NCBI RefSeq assembly: GCF_000218685.1 | Contig: NW_006763303.1 | Coordinates: 620,001 to 684,000 of the forward strand | Reading direction: 5' to 3' | DNA from: Serpula lacrymans var. lacrymans S7.9 | Taxonomy: Eukaryota; Basidiomycota; Agaricomycetes; Boletales; Serpulaceae | DNA length: 64,000 nt | In this document: positions 33,772-47,200 of the stretch, piece after piece | How positions within the stretch are numbered: position 1 is the stretch's first letter | Layout: each line of letters begins with the position of its first letter | Translations under genes and position numbers: made by a program | The notes under the pieces: model-generated | What the model was told of the DNA's origin: nothing | The model's database searches: none | The model's input: the letters and a program-made list of their open reading frames with translations, nothing else

Positions 33772-34259
33772 CTCGCCGTTTGGGGTGGCCATCGTGTTTC
33801 AACACGAGGAATGTGCTGCAGATTGATAGGAACGGGTTGCTGAGCAGAGAATGCGAACAGTTCAACTGCGCTGGGTGGGAGAAGATAAGGGGTGTTACGC
33901 TAGGGAAACCATTGCAGGAGAAAATAAATGAGCGGAGGTCGGTTACAAATATCTTGAGATTGTAGGATCGAAAAGGAATCATATTTTTTGCATCGATAAT
34001 GAGATAGTTGGGTTGGTTCAGGTCATCATTTTCTAACCTCGCACTCATTGCAGTGATATTATGTCTTTAGAAACTATCAAGCGCCTTTTTGAGCGCTTAG
34101 ATGAGATAGGAAAGAGCATCCGGCACAACGGCAATCTTGCTTAGCCTCATGTTACGTGCACTGGCTTCGTCCTCTCACATCGGGCCTCGAGCCCTTCTAA
34201 ACGGGCGTCAAGTTGATAATTTTCTCTCCTACCAGTAGAGTAGCCTCAAAACCTCTATC
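33772..34259. other. Short intergenic stretch
   Basis: Nothing recognisable between the two secreted-protein genes apart from presumed terminator and promoter sequence. Confidence 0.5.
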
Positions 34260-35013
34260 ATGCATTCTTCCTGGTCACGAATTGCCGTCGCATTACTCGT
34301 GTTACTTATTTCATGCCTGACAACTAAAGCGCAAACGGCGGCAATGTCATCATGTAAGAACTTGGAAGCGAGACTGGCCACTAGCTTTGGTCATTCTTTA
34401 TTGATGCTAACCACCCTATGATCTCTTTGTATTGTATCAGACTTCATAATCAACCAGCCTGGCGCATCTTCGTCTTGGAAAAATGGATCTCCATACCCCG
34501 TCATGTGGACAAAGGGACTGCTGGATGGAGTCAACTCTTTCGACGTCGAGATTACACGTCTCAGTGAAGACGGGTTGTACTACGTGGCCAGGAATGGTCA
34601 GTTACTCTGTCACCTTTTTGTTTATTATTAACGACTTACTAACTCTGTGTGCGTGGGCAGTGCCTGCAAAGCCTAACGTTCTTAACATTCTACTGCAGGA
34701 CGTCCCAGTAGGAGACGACTATTTTGTGATATGCCTCAATTCAACGGCCGGTATCACTTATGCCGTTTCCTCTCGATTCTCAGTTGTGGCCTCCAATTCT
34801 TCTGCTTCTCAGCCGAGTCCATACGCTTCCGCACCTACGGTGACCGTTTCGGGTGCACCGAATCCTGTGCAAGAGTTTCTTAGCACTCTGGGGCCTTCAA
34901 ACGGGGGCGCAGCGCCTGGCTGGGCCAGCCTTAAAGGCTGGTCACCTCAGCTCATGGGCATGGGCATCACTCTGGCAGCTGCCATCCTTGGAGGAACGTT
35001 GACGATTTGGTGA
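34260..35013 (+). CDS. KNH/Kre9-like Ser-rich GPI-anchored protein
   Basis: The start at 34260 gives MHSSWSRIAVALLVLLISCLTTKAQ, a signal peptide. An intron (34354-34440, GTAAGA to ATCAG) leads to a domain with FIINQPGASSSWKNGSPYPVMWTKG, FDVEITRLSEDGLYYVARN and, after a second intron (34596-34659), LLQDVPVGDDYFVICLNST..YAVSSRFSVV. This is the pattern of the Kre9/KNH-like Ser-Thr-rich GPI family found at the fungal cell surface. A Ser/Pro-rich linker follows. The C-terminus is a hydrophobic segment (MGMGITLAAAILGGTLTIW) ending at the stop with no polar tail, as expected for GPI attachment. A cell-wall or plasma-membrane location is inferred; biochemical function in basidiomycetes is not established. 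Confidence 0.85.
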
Positions 35014-35467
35014 AATGAGAAGCTAGAGAATTTTTCCTGTCATTCCTCTAATTTTACGTTGTTAATTGCTACTGAATGGACTTTGGAGTTTGGCCAATTT
35101 ACAACTAATTTATGCTCTCAGGTTTTTAGAATTTTACTGCTTCACGCTACTCTTGTTTCTTGTTTGTAACATGACTAGCTTGGATATATAACATGGACAT
35201 TGTTCAAGAACTATCCTACATGCTAACCGACATAAACCATTGCATACTGCAAGATCAGTATTCTTGTATTATGAGCTCGATTACGAGATACTGGGAAAAT
35301 CGGTTTGCGATGTGATCGGTGATCGATAACGACAGGATACAGTCCGAGCCTGAGGCCTGAGGTAGCACGGTGGGAAGAAACAATCAGATTGAAAAGGGAG
35401 ATAGTTTGAGCTAGAGATCAAAAACATCATGCCTGGGCATTGACGGCTACATCTAGACTTTATTTTT
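35014..35467. other. Convergent 3' flanks
   Basis: The GPI protein (plus) and dynamin-like gene (minus) converge here. No gene or strong motif was seen. Confidence 0.5.
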
Positions 35468-38400
35468 TTACAAGGGTAATGGCGCTTCTGTCAATGTTGG
35501 CGAGGCAAAGTCACTGCTGCTGACATCATTGAATGAAGAAAGCGATGGTGAAACGGGATAGCCGACTGAATCAGCTGAAACGAAAAGTTTCTCCAACCTA
35601 TCCTTTGCTTCTTCTAAGCGTGTCTTTTTTTGCGTCAGGTCGTGGCGACGTCGCCTGATTTCAGGAGCCTCTTCCAGGAATTTTATGCACGCCTCCGAGC
35701 TAACGTCCATGAGATGCAAAGCGACTTCAAGCGACGATCCAAATGCACGAACGAATTTGTCGTCGATGATCTGTGGAACAACGTCGGCGAACCGCTTATA
35801 GGCGACTGTGATCGCACTAATCTCAGTTTATGGGATATGCCAATAAACACAGCGTCATACCTTGGAAATATGCTCGCACTTCAGCCATAATCTCTAGTGC
35901 TGGATCCAAATTATCATTAGGGAGTAATTTCCCAAGCTCGGTGGGCTGGCGGCTTGTGATTCCTAGCTCTTCCAGCCCTGCGAGAACCGCATGAACCTTG
36001 GCACCGAAGGGAGTTTGCAGCATAAGACTTTCCCCCATCTTCGAACACTCGAGTAACTTGTCAAAGACCGTGTTCTGCTGAAGCGATTCGCGGAACAAAG
36101 ACCTATAACGAGTGACGAATTTATCACGACAATCAAAGTAGAATGCCTCGTTTTGGGTGTAATGCTCTCGTTCCATGTCGTATTGAGCGTCTAGCCGTTT
36201 TTTAGCAGCTACTACACACTTGAAGGTTTGCTGTTGTATGATGGAACTGTAGTAACCGTGACAATAAGTATAAAAAACTGAAGTTCACATGAATGATACT
36301 AACTTGACTTGGTCCAACAGACCTCCGTGAGTATAGTATGCGAAATGATCGCGGAGTATCATATTGACATGCGTATTGAGGATGTCCTCGACAGTCTCGA
36401 AACAATCATTCATGAGTTTTTCCCAGTTGCTCGTGAACTCTTTTATCAGGGTTTCCCGGACAGAGTATGGGTAAATACCCGGCAACTCTCGAGTTCGAGA
36501 ACTAAAAAGATGTGAGCGCTCAGAGTGACAAAATAATTATATATGATAATCACCGTCGAGCGAGATCCATAACCTGATCAACATGCATTATAGTGCCCCT
36601 GCCATCGGCCGGATCGTCTGCAGAAGCCGTCTGGATCATATGATCGAGAGTTTCGTTAGGCAATTGCCCAGTAGATATGACTTTCCAAGGCCGGAACCGT
36701 GGAACAGTACGATGTACATCTAATTTGAATTCTTCAAACGTGGAATTGATTGCGAACATAAGGCTAGCTTGCGTTTGGTCATAGCTGGGAGGAACGCCTT
36801 CAATATGATCAGAGATTTTCTTTGCGAAGTCGCATAGGATTTTGATCACTTCTCCCCGGTGGTCTTCAGTGTGCCGATGAGGCATTTGACGGAGTTCATG
36901 TTTCACCTCGTGGAGAGAGCGCGAAATGCCTAGTTGAATCGTAGGAAGTCTGTGGAAATATTTTAAGCAAACGGAAACCATAGAATGGATGGTCCACTGT
37001 TTGACTTACTGCTGTTCTACTAAGTTCGACAAAATGGTACTGAGGTTCTCAGATAACTGTGAAGATCCCAAGCGTTGTTGGTATCGAGGACTGAGCGAAT
37101 TCCAAGGACCTTGGGAGGCGAAAAACCTGCGCTCGGCTTGAAGAGCCTCAGCCCTGGAGATACCTCCTCTAGAACTGGCTCTCCTAATTTCCTGCTGAGA
37201 TGGTTGCCTGACCGCAAACCATCCATTTTTCAACGGCATTATTTTGTTCTTCAATAAATCAACCCATCCTTGCATTACTTCATCGTGAGATGCAGTGGAA
37301 ATCATATCATCGCCGGGTTCATCGAGTTTATCGACCTTCGTAAGGACACCTTAAACATATGATATCAGCGGGGTATTAGGGACAGTGTTTATGTCCACTC
37401 ATACCAACAGTCCTTTGTCTCAGTGCTGGATCATTGCGGATGAGACGAGCAGCACCTTGATTCAAGTAGTCGGCTGCATACATATATTTCTCTCAAATAT
37501 TCACCGGCATACGAAAAAAAATATTACACACTTTCGCAAGATACAACCAACAAAATGATACAATTTTCCTTTGCGATGTATTTCTGAGCCAAACGTTCAA
37601 CGAAGGATATATCTGCCACATCTGTACCATCCGGTACGTTTGCGATTACTCCTTCGGGAAGACAAGATGTCAAACACAGCACATCAGATCAAGCGAGGGG
37701 TGAGGCTAACCTGGGAGGTCGTAGAAGTAAAGGTCTGGCACATCGGGCCCTTTGAGGTGAATGCATACGCAGTCCTCGGAGAACGTCAAGGATCTGCCAT
37801 TACTAGGCGCATGATTCATGTAAGAATCGTTAACGAATTGACGATAGTCGACGTTAGGGTTGAGTATAGCAGCTTGCGCACGACGTAAAACGGGCTCGAC
37901 TTGACTGATGTCCGTCAACAGGTCACCAAAGAGCACTTCTCTCGGTTCGGGGAGGTCGTTACCCTCGGCGTCTTTATGAAGTCGAATGCTAACTTGACAA
38001 GACCAAGTGGGGGAGTTTTGTAGGCGACATTCCGTAGGGCACCTGCAGATGAGTGTAAGAACATTCAATAATCGATGAAAGTGTTATGAATCCTCTACCT
38101 AGTACAAGTGCCCGCATTCCTCGGTAGCATAATCTAAGATTACGATCACTCGTTGAAAGGTGGCATCAATTAAAATAAAATATAGCTTACGCCACTCATA
38201 AGCCAGAGAAGAGTACTCTTCCCAACGCTTTGAGAGCCAAGAGCTACAACTCTTGGGAGGTCACCCTCAGTTTGAATACTACATACACAAAACCAGTAAA
38301 TTAGTTCAGGTTGAAAAGTAGCAAATATGACGGGATTCTGACCCTGAGCCATGAAAACTATTGAGAATTTCAAGCAGCTCGCGACGTTTCTTTGCATAAC

Positions 38401-38509
38401 CCTCTAGGCCTGCGCTACCCGTCACGTCAATGCGCAACGGTTCGACGCTGTAGGAACTAGTGGTTCTGATACTTGGAGCGGAAGGACGACTGAGAACAGG
38501 CATAGACAT
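35468..38509 (-). CDS. Dynamin-like GTPase (Mx/dynamin superfamily)
   Basis: A large GTPase that assembles on membranes. The start at 38509 gives MSMPVLSRPSAPS. The G domain shows LPRVVALGSQSVGKSTLL (G1), LYFYDLPG (G3) and VLTKVDKLDEPGDDM (G4). The stalk follows (for example LGISRSLHEVKHELRQMP, and MEREHYTQNEAFYFDCRDKF). The C-terminal helix (ACIKFLEEAPEIRRRRHDLTQKKTRLEEAKDRLEKL) resembles the GTPase effector domain. The protein then ends in a Ser/Pro tail (stop at 35468). No pleckstrin-homology or proline-rich SH3-ligand domain is evident, so it resembles the Mx-like dynamin-related proteins that are often multi-copy in basidiomycetes more than Vps1 or Dnm1. Exon junctions were not all checked. 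Confidence 0.88.
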
Positions 38510-40675
38510 TGTTTGAAAAGAATGAGGCGGTTACAGGGAAGAATTTTGTGGTGCTGTGGATAGCAGGAGACTTCAATAGCTGCTATTTAAGCCTTTTGAT
38601 ATTCCGTTTTTAACTAGCTGAAATGGGGATAGGAGCGATGAGGAAGACCAACACACATCATGGTATGAGAATCCTTAGGACCTGCTCCCTATTGCAACAG
38701 TATCGGAAAGACAATAACACCGGGGCGGTGTCAAGATTGTACACGGAAAGGGTGTGTTATGAGCGTCCGAAGCGATCAAGTTTACGGGATATGAAGAGGC
38801 CTGACTCGTTACAAGCCCTGCGACTCAGTGAAATATTGTGTGAACCTTGGTAGAAAGATAATGGTATCGAAGCGTATGTTGAAATCAGACCTAGACTCGT
38901 GGGACAGCGCTCTGTGCAAATAGCCAAACCTAGAGTATAAACAATTGACTGGTGCGGTTAAGAAGATATAACAATTTGAAGTGAGCGCTGATCGGTGAAA
39001 AGGTCAACAAAAAGGACATTCTTTGCATCGAAACACTGGAAAGACGTTACCTGGCCCTGCGAGGATAGGTGCCTTACCTCGAACAATCCGCAGTTAAGCT
39101 AATCCAAACCAACAAACGATATCTCCTGCCGCCGTAATTTGATTAGTAGGCAGCTCTAAATAAATCACTTTACGTGTACTAGGATCATTGTAATGATACT
39201 CACCACAATTCACCCTTCCCATTCTATTAAATCTGGAGTAGTTTCGGCAAAAAAGTATAGGAATCTGGCCTCATGGAAATTATTAGAAGTAATGAACGGG
39301 TCGGATCTAAACTCAGAAAAAGAAAAGTAGAACAGTGGGAGATAAAAGAGGAAGGAGGAGGAGGAGGGCAGGAACGGGGACGGGGACAGGAGCTTATCAG
39401 CACAATGGACATGTGACAGAAGAAAAGCGTACCTAGAGGTTCCATACAATGTACCCCTTGGTTTGGCACATTAAAATGCCTAGGCCACGTTAAAGGAAAT
39501 AACGCACTCTCTGCTGTATTATCAAGCTAGTTCTATGGATACTATCTAGGGGGTCGATTCCAACACCGCCTTTGATTTTGCAGTCTGAGGACTCGAAAGA
39601 CAACCAAGTGGTTATGGAACTACCGCAGCGGCGCATATGGGCGCTAGGCTAGGCGGCCTTGGGACAATAGTTGAATAACGCGAGGAGACCTTGATCGGAT
39701 TGTTCTTAAGGCATAAGGATAAGTAGGACATTGTCTGCCTAGAAAAGATGGCAACGGCACATTCACATTCAAGGCGCATTTGAAAAGGTTGATGGAACGC
39801 TAGTAGAGTCCGAAAATCGTGGGACAGCAACCTGGTTAACTTAAAAGGGCTAGAGCATGAACAACGAACTGATGAGATCCTGGATACTCATCAAACATCA
39901 CAAACCCTTGATCGTTGAACTGGATGAACAGACAAGGGTGTCCTAGTCAACGAGATACACTTCGCCGATCATAGAGACATCAGACCTTTCTGGAAACGTC
40001 CGAGATACACTGAATAATAATTGCTGTCCTTGCAAAACGTCTGGCAGTCGAAAGCACATTCTGATCGGTAATCTTGTTAGACATCACGTAACGTGCTTGG
40101 AACAATCCGGTGGTGCTGTGTAGTTGAGGGGTATTGATATTAATTATATGAGTGATATGGGCGCCGCACAACGCAGCAGAGGGTACGTACTTCTAGGATA
40201 CGAACGAACTTACTAGGATCACTTGAACCGCTTCTCCGTTCCCCAAAAGAAACCACACGTTCTCGAAAAAAGTGTACGCTCGTGGTAATTTAGGTTCCGC
40301 TCAAACGCAAAATCCACGTTAAAACTGCATCAAAAGATGGTATCAGAGCACATTTTAGGTAGGACATTGGAAGCAGATGCACCAATAAGGACAACAAGGT
40401 GCTACGCACATTAATATACTACAGCACTATGTTGCGAGGTTTCTCGGCTCGTTTAGAGATTTGGTGAGATACTATATTTTTACAGTGAAGTCCCTCCCGA
40501 AGACAATAGCAAGGTTATTGGGTGGTAATCCAAAGCCCACGTCGATAATATGCCATTGAAATCGATGAACACATTTTTTGAAGCAAGCGATGCAGGTGTT
40601 GTCGGTAACCGGGAGCCTTGCCGAGCCGCTAATTCAAGTTAGAAATCCAAAACTAATGAAATTACCGTGACTGGT
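38510..40675. other. Intergenic, about 2.2 kb
   Basis: Divergent spacer between the dynamin-like gene (minus) and WRAP53 homologue (plus). A purine-rich tract occurs around 39336-39391 (AGGAAGGAGGAGGAGGAGGG). No gene could be supported. Confidence 0.5.
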
Positions 40676-42494
40676 ATGAGCAACGACCTCGGCGAATATT
40701 CGTGGGTCCCTCCTCAGTACGACGTATCTCGTCCACCAAACCTCGTCAGCACCGCTCGACTCGACCCCGACCCCGATTTCCCAGAGAACTTCATTCGCAC
40801 GGCAAAATGGTAATTATCTTTCGACCAGTTCGTCACTCCCCAGTTGAGAGTCGTTATATCATGCGTTATATCAAGAATAACACCGTCTAGGTCTCCAGAT
40901 GGGGCGAATGTTCTTTCCCAATGCGAGAATCGATCATTCCAATTCTTTGATTTGTGAGTAATTCTGTAAATTTGTGGACCTGCGTTGTACGAATCAAACT
41001 CTTTTTAAGATCAACAGAATCACCTTCAAGTGAGCATTTGAGAGACCTATAAATATTCACGCTAAATTCAAGCTTTAGCGACTTCCTCTGCGTCTCTCAA
41101 CTACTCTCGTACCCTTCACCAATCTTCTCCTATCCTTGACTTTGTATGGTACCCCAGCGCATCATCAAGAGATCTCGCCTCGTATTGCTTTGTCGCTTCT
41201 GTTCGGGAGTGCCCCGTGAAGCTTCTGGATGCATCCGATGGGCGAGTACGTCGACGTCTATCTGAGCCATATTTTATCGATTTTATTCATCGAATCACAT
41301 GTCGTGCAGTTGAGAGCGTCTTACAGAATTGTAGATCACAGGGAGCGGCAAATTGCTCCGCACAGTTTAGCTTTCAATCTTACTGCGCAGAAGTCTGTCA
41401 ATATTTGGTGGTCAACTTCCTGACGTATCCTTATCCTTATCCGTTTTATTAACTAGGCTGTACTGCGGTTTTGAAGATGCTATCGAAATATTCGATGTTC
41501 ATCGACCCGGTGAAGGTACGCGACTACCTACAACACCCTCAAAGAAAACAAAAGAGGGCTTGAAAGGTAAGAGCACCGATATATATATATATCTACACGA
41601 TATGTTACTTTCACTCATGGACCACCATAGGCATTATAAGCAGTATTGCATTCTCGTCGTCTTATGATACTTATGCAGCTGGTAGCCTCTCTCCATCATC
41701 TTCTTTCGCAGAAAATATTGCGTTATTCAGCGAGGCGAGCAACGAGCCAGTTATGTATGTTGGCGCAGACATTCGAGCGAGTGTTACTCAGGTCTGCTTT
41801 CTACCTCGTGCGTGAGGTCGAGAGAACTGATTTTTGGTTATCTAGCTCATGTTTAATCCAACAAAACCACATATGCTGTACGCTGCTTTCCGCAGACAGT
41901 CTTCTATCTATGCTTGGGACCTTCGCGGAAACACATCTACGCCTCTCAGACTATTCAACCCTTCCAGTTCAAACAAAAGCGGATTAACAAATCAAAAAAT
42001 ACGTTTCGACGTCGATCTGGCCGGTCGACGTCTAGGCGTCGGTGGTCAGGTGCGTCTATCAAATTTTTATCGCAAGCTGTATTCTGAGTCATCTTCACCG
42101 TAGGATGGGAACGTGTCGTTATTTGACTTAGATATCGAAACAGAAGCTGATACAGTATATGAGGAATCTGTTCAGGAAGTTGAGCCCAGCCTGACGTACG
42201 AGGCCCACAAAGGTAAGCCTAATGTAGTCACATTGTATCACCATTTTCATTGCATCCGCAGATGCTGTTGGGTCTGTGGCTTTCCATCCTCTACAATCGG
42301 TGCTTCTTTCAGCATCTGGCTCAAGGCACTTTGAACACGATGACACAGGCGATGCTTTTAATGCTTCAGGTGATACATCAAACTCAGAATCGGAATCGGA
42401 TGATCAAGGGCACATTGCGAGGAAGATGAAACGTCGACCACACCCAGTTGTGATGGATGCTTCTCTCAATGTTTGGTCATTTGCAACTGATTGA
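40676..42494 (+). CDS. WRAP53/TCAB1 (WDR79) WD40 protein homologue
   Basis: A WD40 propeller of the WRAP53 (TCAB1) family, which in animals binds CAB-box RNAs and brings telomerase and scaRNAs to Cajal bodies. The start at 40676 gives MSNDLGEYSWVPPQYDVSRP. Conserved blocks in order are ENFIRTAKW|SPDGANVLSQCENRSFQFFDL, ILDFVWYPSASSRD, CFVASVRECPVKLLDASDGR|LRASYRIVDHRERQIAPHSLAFN, KLYCGFEDAIEIFDVHRPGEG, GIISSIAFSSSYDTYAAGS, MLYAAFRRQSSIYAWDLRG, KIRFDVDLAGRRLGVGGQDGNVSLFDL and GSVAFHPLQSVLLSASGSRHF. The seven or so introns I joined by hand keep frame. The stop is TGA at 42492-42494. One intron holds a (TA)n run near 41577-41594. In a fungus its RNA client is unknown. Confidence 0.88.
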
Positions 42495-43191
42495 TGTACA
42501 ATGTGCTATCTTATATCTCGATTTAGCTGTCCACAGCTCTCACCACGACACGAAAATTACATACTAGTAGGCATCCAATCCAATAGCCTAAGCACAGTGC
42601 AAATTCACTGCAAAATGGGGTTTATAGCGTTCCCGGGTTTTGCCTTGATCGCTTCTTGCATTACTGTGCCATGCAGTTGACACACAGCACATTCAGTGGA
42701 ATGAAGTAGCGATCTGCAAGTATTGTTGCACTCTTCAACTATTCGTATTCACATCACAATCTCGCCTGACACCACAGCACTTGTATCATGGGCCTGATTG
42801 TGAGTCCTACTAACAGTCAACTGCCTACCCTTTGATAGGGGCCATGAACCTTCGAGTACGCTTTCATTCACGATTAAACATCTCCCTACCGTTCGACACC
42901 ACATCGTCAGCTCAATATCTGAGGTCCAGGCGAGCGTTCTGAAAGCTCCCTGAGACGTTTTTTCTTTCCAGAGGCTCTTTTTAGAAGTCCTGTAAAGCCA
43001 TTGTCTCCTGCATTTCAAGTTCGTGATACCTCAAAGTGGGCCTAACCGTTAGGTTACCTTAGTGTTCTGATCTTCTACGCTTATTATCAACAGAGTGACG
43101 TGGAATGCTCAGTCGTGCATTTGTGGTCATAATCATAGCATGGCACTAATGAACATAAAATGTATGAAGAGAAGAGATAAATGTGACCACA
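42495..43191. other. Convergent 3' flanks
   Basis: Stretch between the WRAP53 homologue and the ribosomal protein gene, which converge. A minus-strand frame at 42749-43018 has no recognisable content. Confidence 0.5.
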
Positions 43192-43980
43192 TCATACAAC
43201 AGTGCCGGCATTCGAAGCAATACGAGGCCACAAATCCGCCTAAGCAATCAAAAATATCAGCATTTTCGAATTTTGTCAAATCGAGCCATGAGACACGTAC
43301 ACATTCTTTTGCTACGGGTCCGGTGATAGCAGAACCCTTCATTTCACCCTTGGGGTTGACGATGACACCGGCGTTGTCCTGGAAGTAGATAAAACGATGA
43401 GGACTGCGGCGTGGAAGTTATGATATATGGGAAAACTTGCCTCGAAGTAGAGGAAGACACCATCTCGCCGACGCCAGGATTTACGTTGACGAACGACAAC
43501 AGCAGGCATGGCTGTAAATGGGAGGCAAAATCACGATCAGCAAAATAATCCTCCTATAAGATGTTGGCGGAATTCCTCCTGCTCCAAGCAGTCGCGCGAA
43601 ACCAGTCTCCCGATTCGCGCATAATCGCCTGATTTGCAAAGGAGGTCAAGTGGAAAAGAAGCGGTTTCAACATACTCTTTTTTCGCAGTTCCGGCTTTCC
43701 CTTCTTTACGGATGCAACAACCATGTCACCAACACCAGCATCTGGCAGTCTGTTCAAGCGTGCACCGAATCCGTACGGTTCGATGATGTAAAGAGATTTG
43801 GCACCGCTGTTGTCCGCACAGTTGAGAACAGCTCCCACTGGGAGACCCAGGGTCATACGGAATTTGTTACCGGAAGCTCCACCACCTGTATCAACGAACA
43901 ACGTCCAGCAGATGAAACCCAATAAGAAACATGAAGCATAGATTCGATGTCCTGAACTACGCACCGCGTTGCGTGGCCAT
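43192..43980 (-). CDS. RPL23: 60S ribosomal protein uL14 (L23)
   Basis: Large-subunit protein uL14, which sits at the subunit interface. Exon 1 (from ATG 43980) is only ATG GCC ACG CAA CGC G. Later exons give [30 protein letters not shown], the KPELRKK segment, [49 protein letters not shown] and [15 protein letters not shown], ending TGA at 43192-43194. This is full length (about 140 aa). The intron at 43379-43440 must use a GC donor (GAG|GCAAGT) to join ..YFE to DNAG.., which is invariant in the family. The tiny first exon plus intron is a common layout in ribosomal protein genes. Confidence 0.95.
43379..43440 (-). other. GC-AG intron in the uL14 gene
   Basis: Donor GCAAGT (after TTCGAG) and acceptor TTCCAG, 62 bases. 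The conserved peptide YFEDNAGVIV fixes both borders; no GT donor in the neighbourhood keeps the frame. Confidence 0.85.
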
Positions 43981-44256
43981 TTTTATCGATTAGTCTTTGG
44001 TCTTGAGGAGCTGGATAATGTGGCAATCGGTGAATACCCTCTGTGATAGTAAGTTCTGTGCCGGAATTCGGCATCTAGCAACTGTATAGTGGAAGCGGCA
44101 TCTTCCGCAAACTTCACACGTGACATACCGTTGGAAATAGGGGTAGTAAATCACCGCTCAGCACACCTTCAAACCACATGAATGTTGGAACTGTGCAGAT
44201 CGATGTCAAGGTCATGGATTTGCACAGACTACTACGTTACAACAATCCTACTAATA

Positions 44257-47200
44257 CTATAGCATCTGAGAATTTATAGGACTCACGAGAGTCATTTTTA
44301 CACGACCTCGTTGCGTGTTTTTATCTTTCTCTACCTCTATATCGACTGTAACCTTGTCGAAAACAGAGATGGTTACATCTTTGCCTCCAGTGGTGGATGG
44401 CACTGTGATCGTATAATTTTCAGCGTCGAATTGTGTGTCACGTTTAAACATGACAAGTCCCTCGATGCCCAGTCTGGAGCAAATCCAGGTCAATTCGGTG
44501 CCCCACATAAGATTAATAGCGATCAACGCACTTTGATACGAAAACACCCAAGCCGTTTCTGAATGTTCGGATGACGAATGCTTCTTCCCGAACTTCGCCC
44601 GTCCCCTTCTCTCCGCGCCCTTTGAGAGCCAACCCAACGTAAAACTCAACACTGGCACGACCTGCCATCTGCGCCATCCGGTGACGACGATTCACAACAT
44701 CAAGTACGCGTTCAACATGCGCCTTTGAATGTAGCGTAGCATGCAGAGGCCAAAAGCCGATTGCAGCTGACAGTTGACGATGTGCGAGGACGTCTAGTTC
44801 ACTTCGCTTAATATGTTAGGTCGATAAACGTTCGCGGAATAGACTAACCTGCATATCGCCGAATAGGACTAGTAAAATGGGTGTAAATGGGACTGGCAAG
44901 ACCGTAGTGTCCAAAGGTGTCGCGCGATACACTGCCAGAGCTGAAGTACTCTGCAGATAACATGCATCGAGTGGCCATTATACGCACAAGCGTATTGAAA
45001 GCGGGTTCCTTGGCATCCTTGGGGAGTGTTAATATCAGACACAAGACAACAGCACAGAACCTTAGATGTAGCTTACGATGCATTTATCTAAGGATGCTGC
45101 GAGAGCACCTGAGCTTGAGACATCTAGCGTCAGTCCTTTTCGCTTCTGTAGGATATCTTGTAGTTTTTCAAAGTTTGTCCGGGGAGGTGGCAGATGCCGC
45201 CTGCAAAATGGAGCTGAGTCAAGAAAATATATAGAACACATAAGCGCTTACCTGAGGACGGCAGTTTGAGGGAAAGTGTCTTGGATTTTCTTTGCCACGC
45301 TAACATTGGCAAGAAGCATGAACTCTTCGACAAGGCTATTTGTTTCTCGCATCTCTTTCTGCTCGACATCAATAGGATCGGATGACTCTGAGCTATCCAG
45401 ATGGATTTTGACTTCAGGAGATGCGAGATTGAGCGCGCCAGCGGCCATTCTTCCGGCTTTCAGCTTTTGCGCGAGAGAATTCAACAGGCGAATACTTTGG
45501 GTGAGTTCATCTTGTAGATGACTGGGATGACCATACAACATTAGTTGAGTAGTAATAATCAATTCGTAGACTTACGGATCATCTTTGCGAATTTGCGCTT
45601 CTTCATATGTGAAGGCAGCTTTAGAGGCGATCACAGACTTTGTGAATCGTACGTTGACTATCTCTGCTTCAGGGGTCATTTCCTGCAAAGCGTCATTAGA
45701 AGCCTGTACGTGACAGTAGCAGGTCATACTTACCCAGATTGCGGAAAATGCCAGCCGCTCGACATATGGCCTCAAAGAACACAAGTTTGTACCTAAGAGA
45801 GCAGGCAACATGTCGATGCGCTTGTCCACAAGGTAGACAGTAGTTCCTCTGGATGCAGCCTCGCTGTCCATTGGGGTGTCAGAATGGACAAAATGCGAGA
45901 CATCAGCGATATCTGCAGTAAAGTGTCATGAATATAAGTTGACCTCGGATTCGAGTGACTTACGGACGCCAGCTTCGATGTTACCGTTAGAAAGACGTCT
46001 TGCATGCAAGGCATCATCAATATCTTGACATCCTGTAGATGACACAGTATGAGTGAGTGCATTTCATCATCAGAAATAGCCACACCTGGGGGGTCAATGC
46101 TACATATGATTAAACCACGAAGATCCTCTCTGTCTCTCCACTCTGGACTACGATCACTCTTTGGAGGAACGACCCATTGTTCTCCTTCTGAAGGTAGGCA
46201 ATCAAGGATAGCTTTCCCGAAAGGCCTATACGGCACCTCGAATTCCAACAGCAAACTTTCTTGCTCTGCTTCCTTGCTCTCAGCTTTACCAAGAGCACGA
46301 ACAAAGTGGCCTTCCGGATATCGCGATGTGCTCTCCCATCTGTCTATGGTCACAAGAATCTTTTGGCCAATCAGGGAAGGGGCTTGGCGAGTTCTCAGGC
46401 GGATCCGAGGAAGAAGACGAGAAACGGGAGTAGCGAAGACAGTCTGCTGTGAGAGAGATGTGGCATTGGTGGATGTGAGTGATGTGCTGTCAATATGACA
46501 AACATAACTATAAAAGGGTCAGGCTTCAAATAGAAGCATTGAAAAATGATAAGCACGCACGCTCTCCAGTTGCGCTTAATAACCCCGACGACCCGCCCAG
46601 TTGGTTGCTTCTCGGTAGGTCTTTTGCTGATTTCTGATCGAACGGCTTTAGATTCACGTTCACGGACCAGAGTTTCCTTGTCTTCGCCTTCTTCGCCAGA
46701 ATCCTCAGCATCATCATTACGAAGGGTTGCTAATATAGGTATTCAGTATGATTGGTCTCAGGGTATTAACAATCACACACACACCTTCTTGATCTACCAC
46801 CTCATCCGCTGGCGCTTTCCATTCTTTTTTATCGAAGACTTCGACCACAACAACATCGCCCTGCACGGCACGGTTCATATTTTCCCTGCCTACTAATAAC
46901 ACAGGCTTTGAGAAGGCGGGTACTGGTACCGTTCCCTATAAAGCAGTCGATATTCACGGGCACTGCATCTAAGAAGCTGGATTATACGAACCTCCAAATA
47001 ATTGTACTGATTGGCGTTGAAAGGACCCTGATGAAGTTCGCCAGCTTTTACACCAGCTACCAATGTAGCAGTGGGAATATACTATTCAAAAGTGAGCTTG
47101 TTGATGAGAAACGATACATCCAGCACTTACATCAGGATAAATGGCACTGCGAACGGCAGCCTTTGTAGGTTCGATGTCATCTAAACCAGCAGCGGATAGG

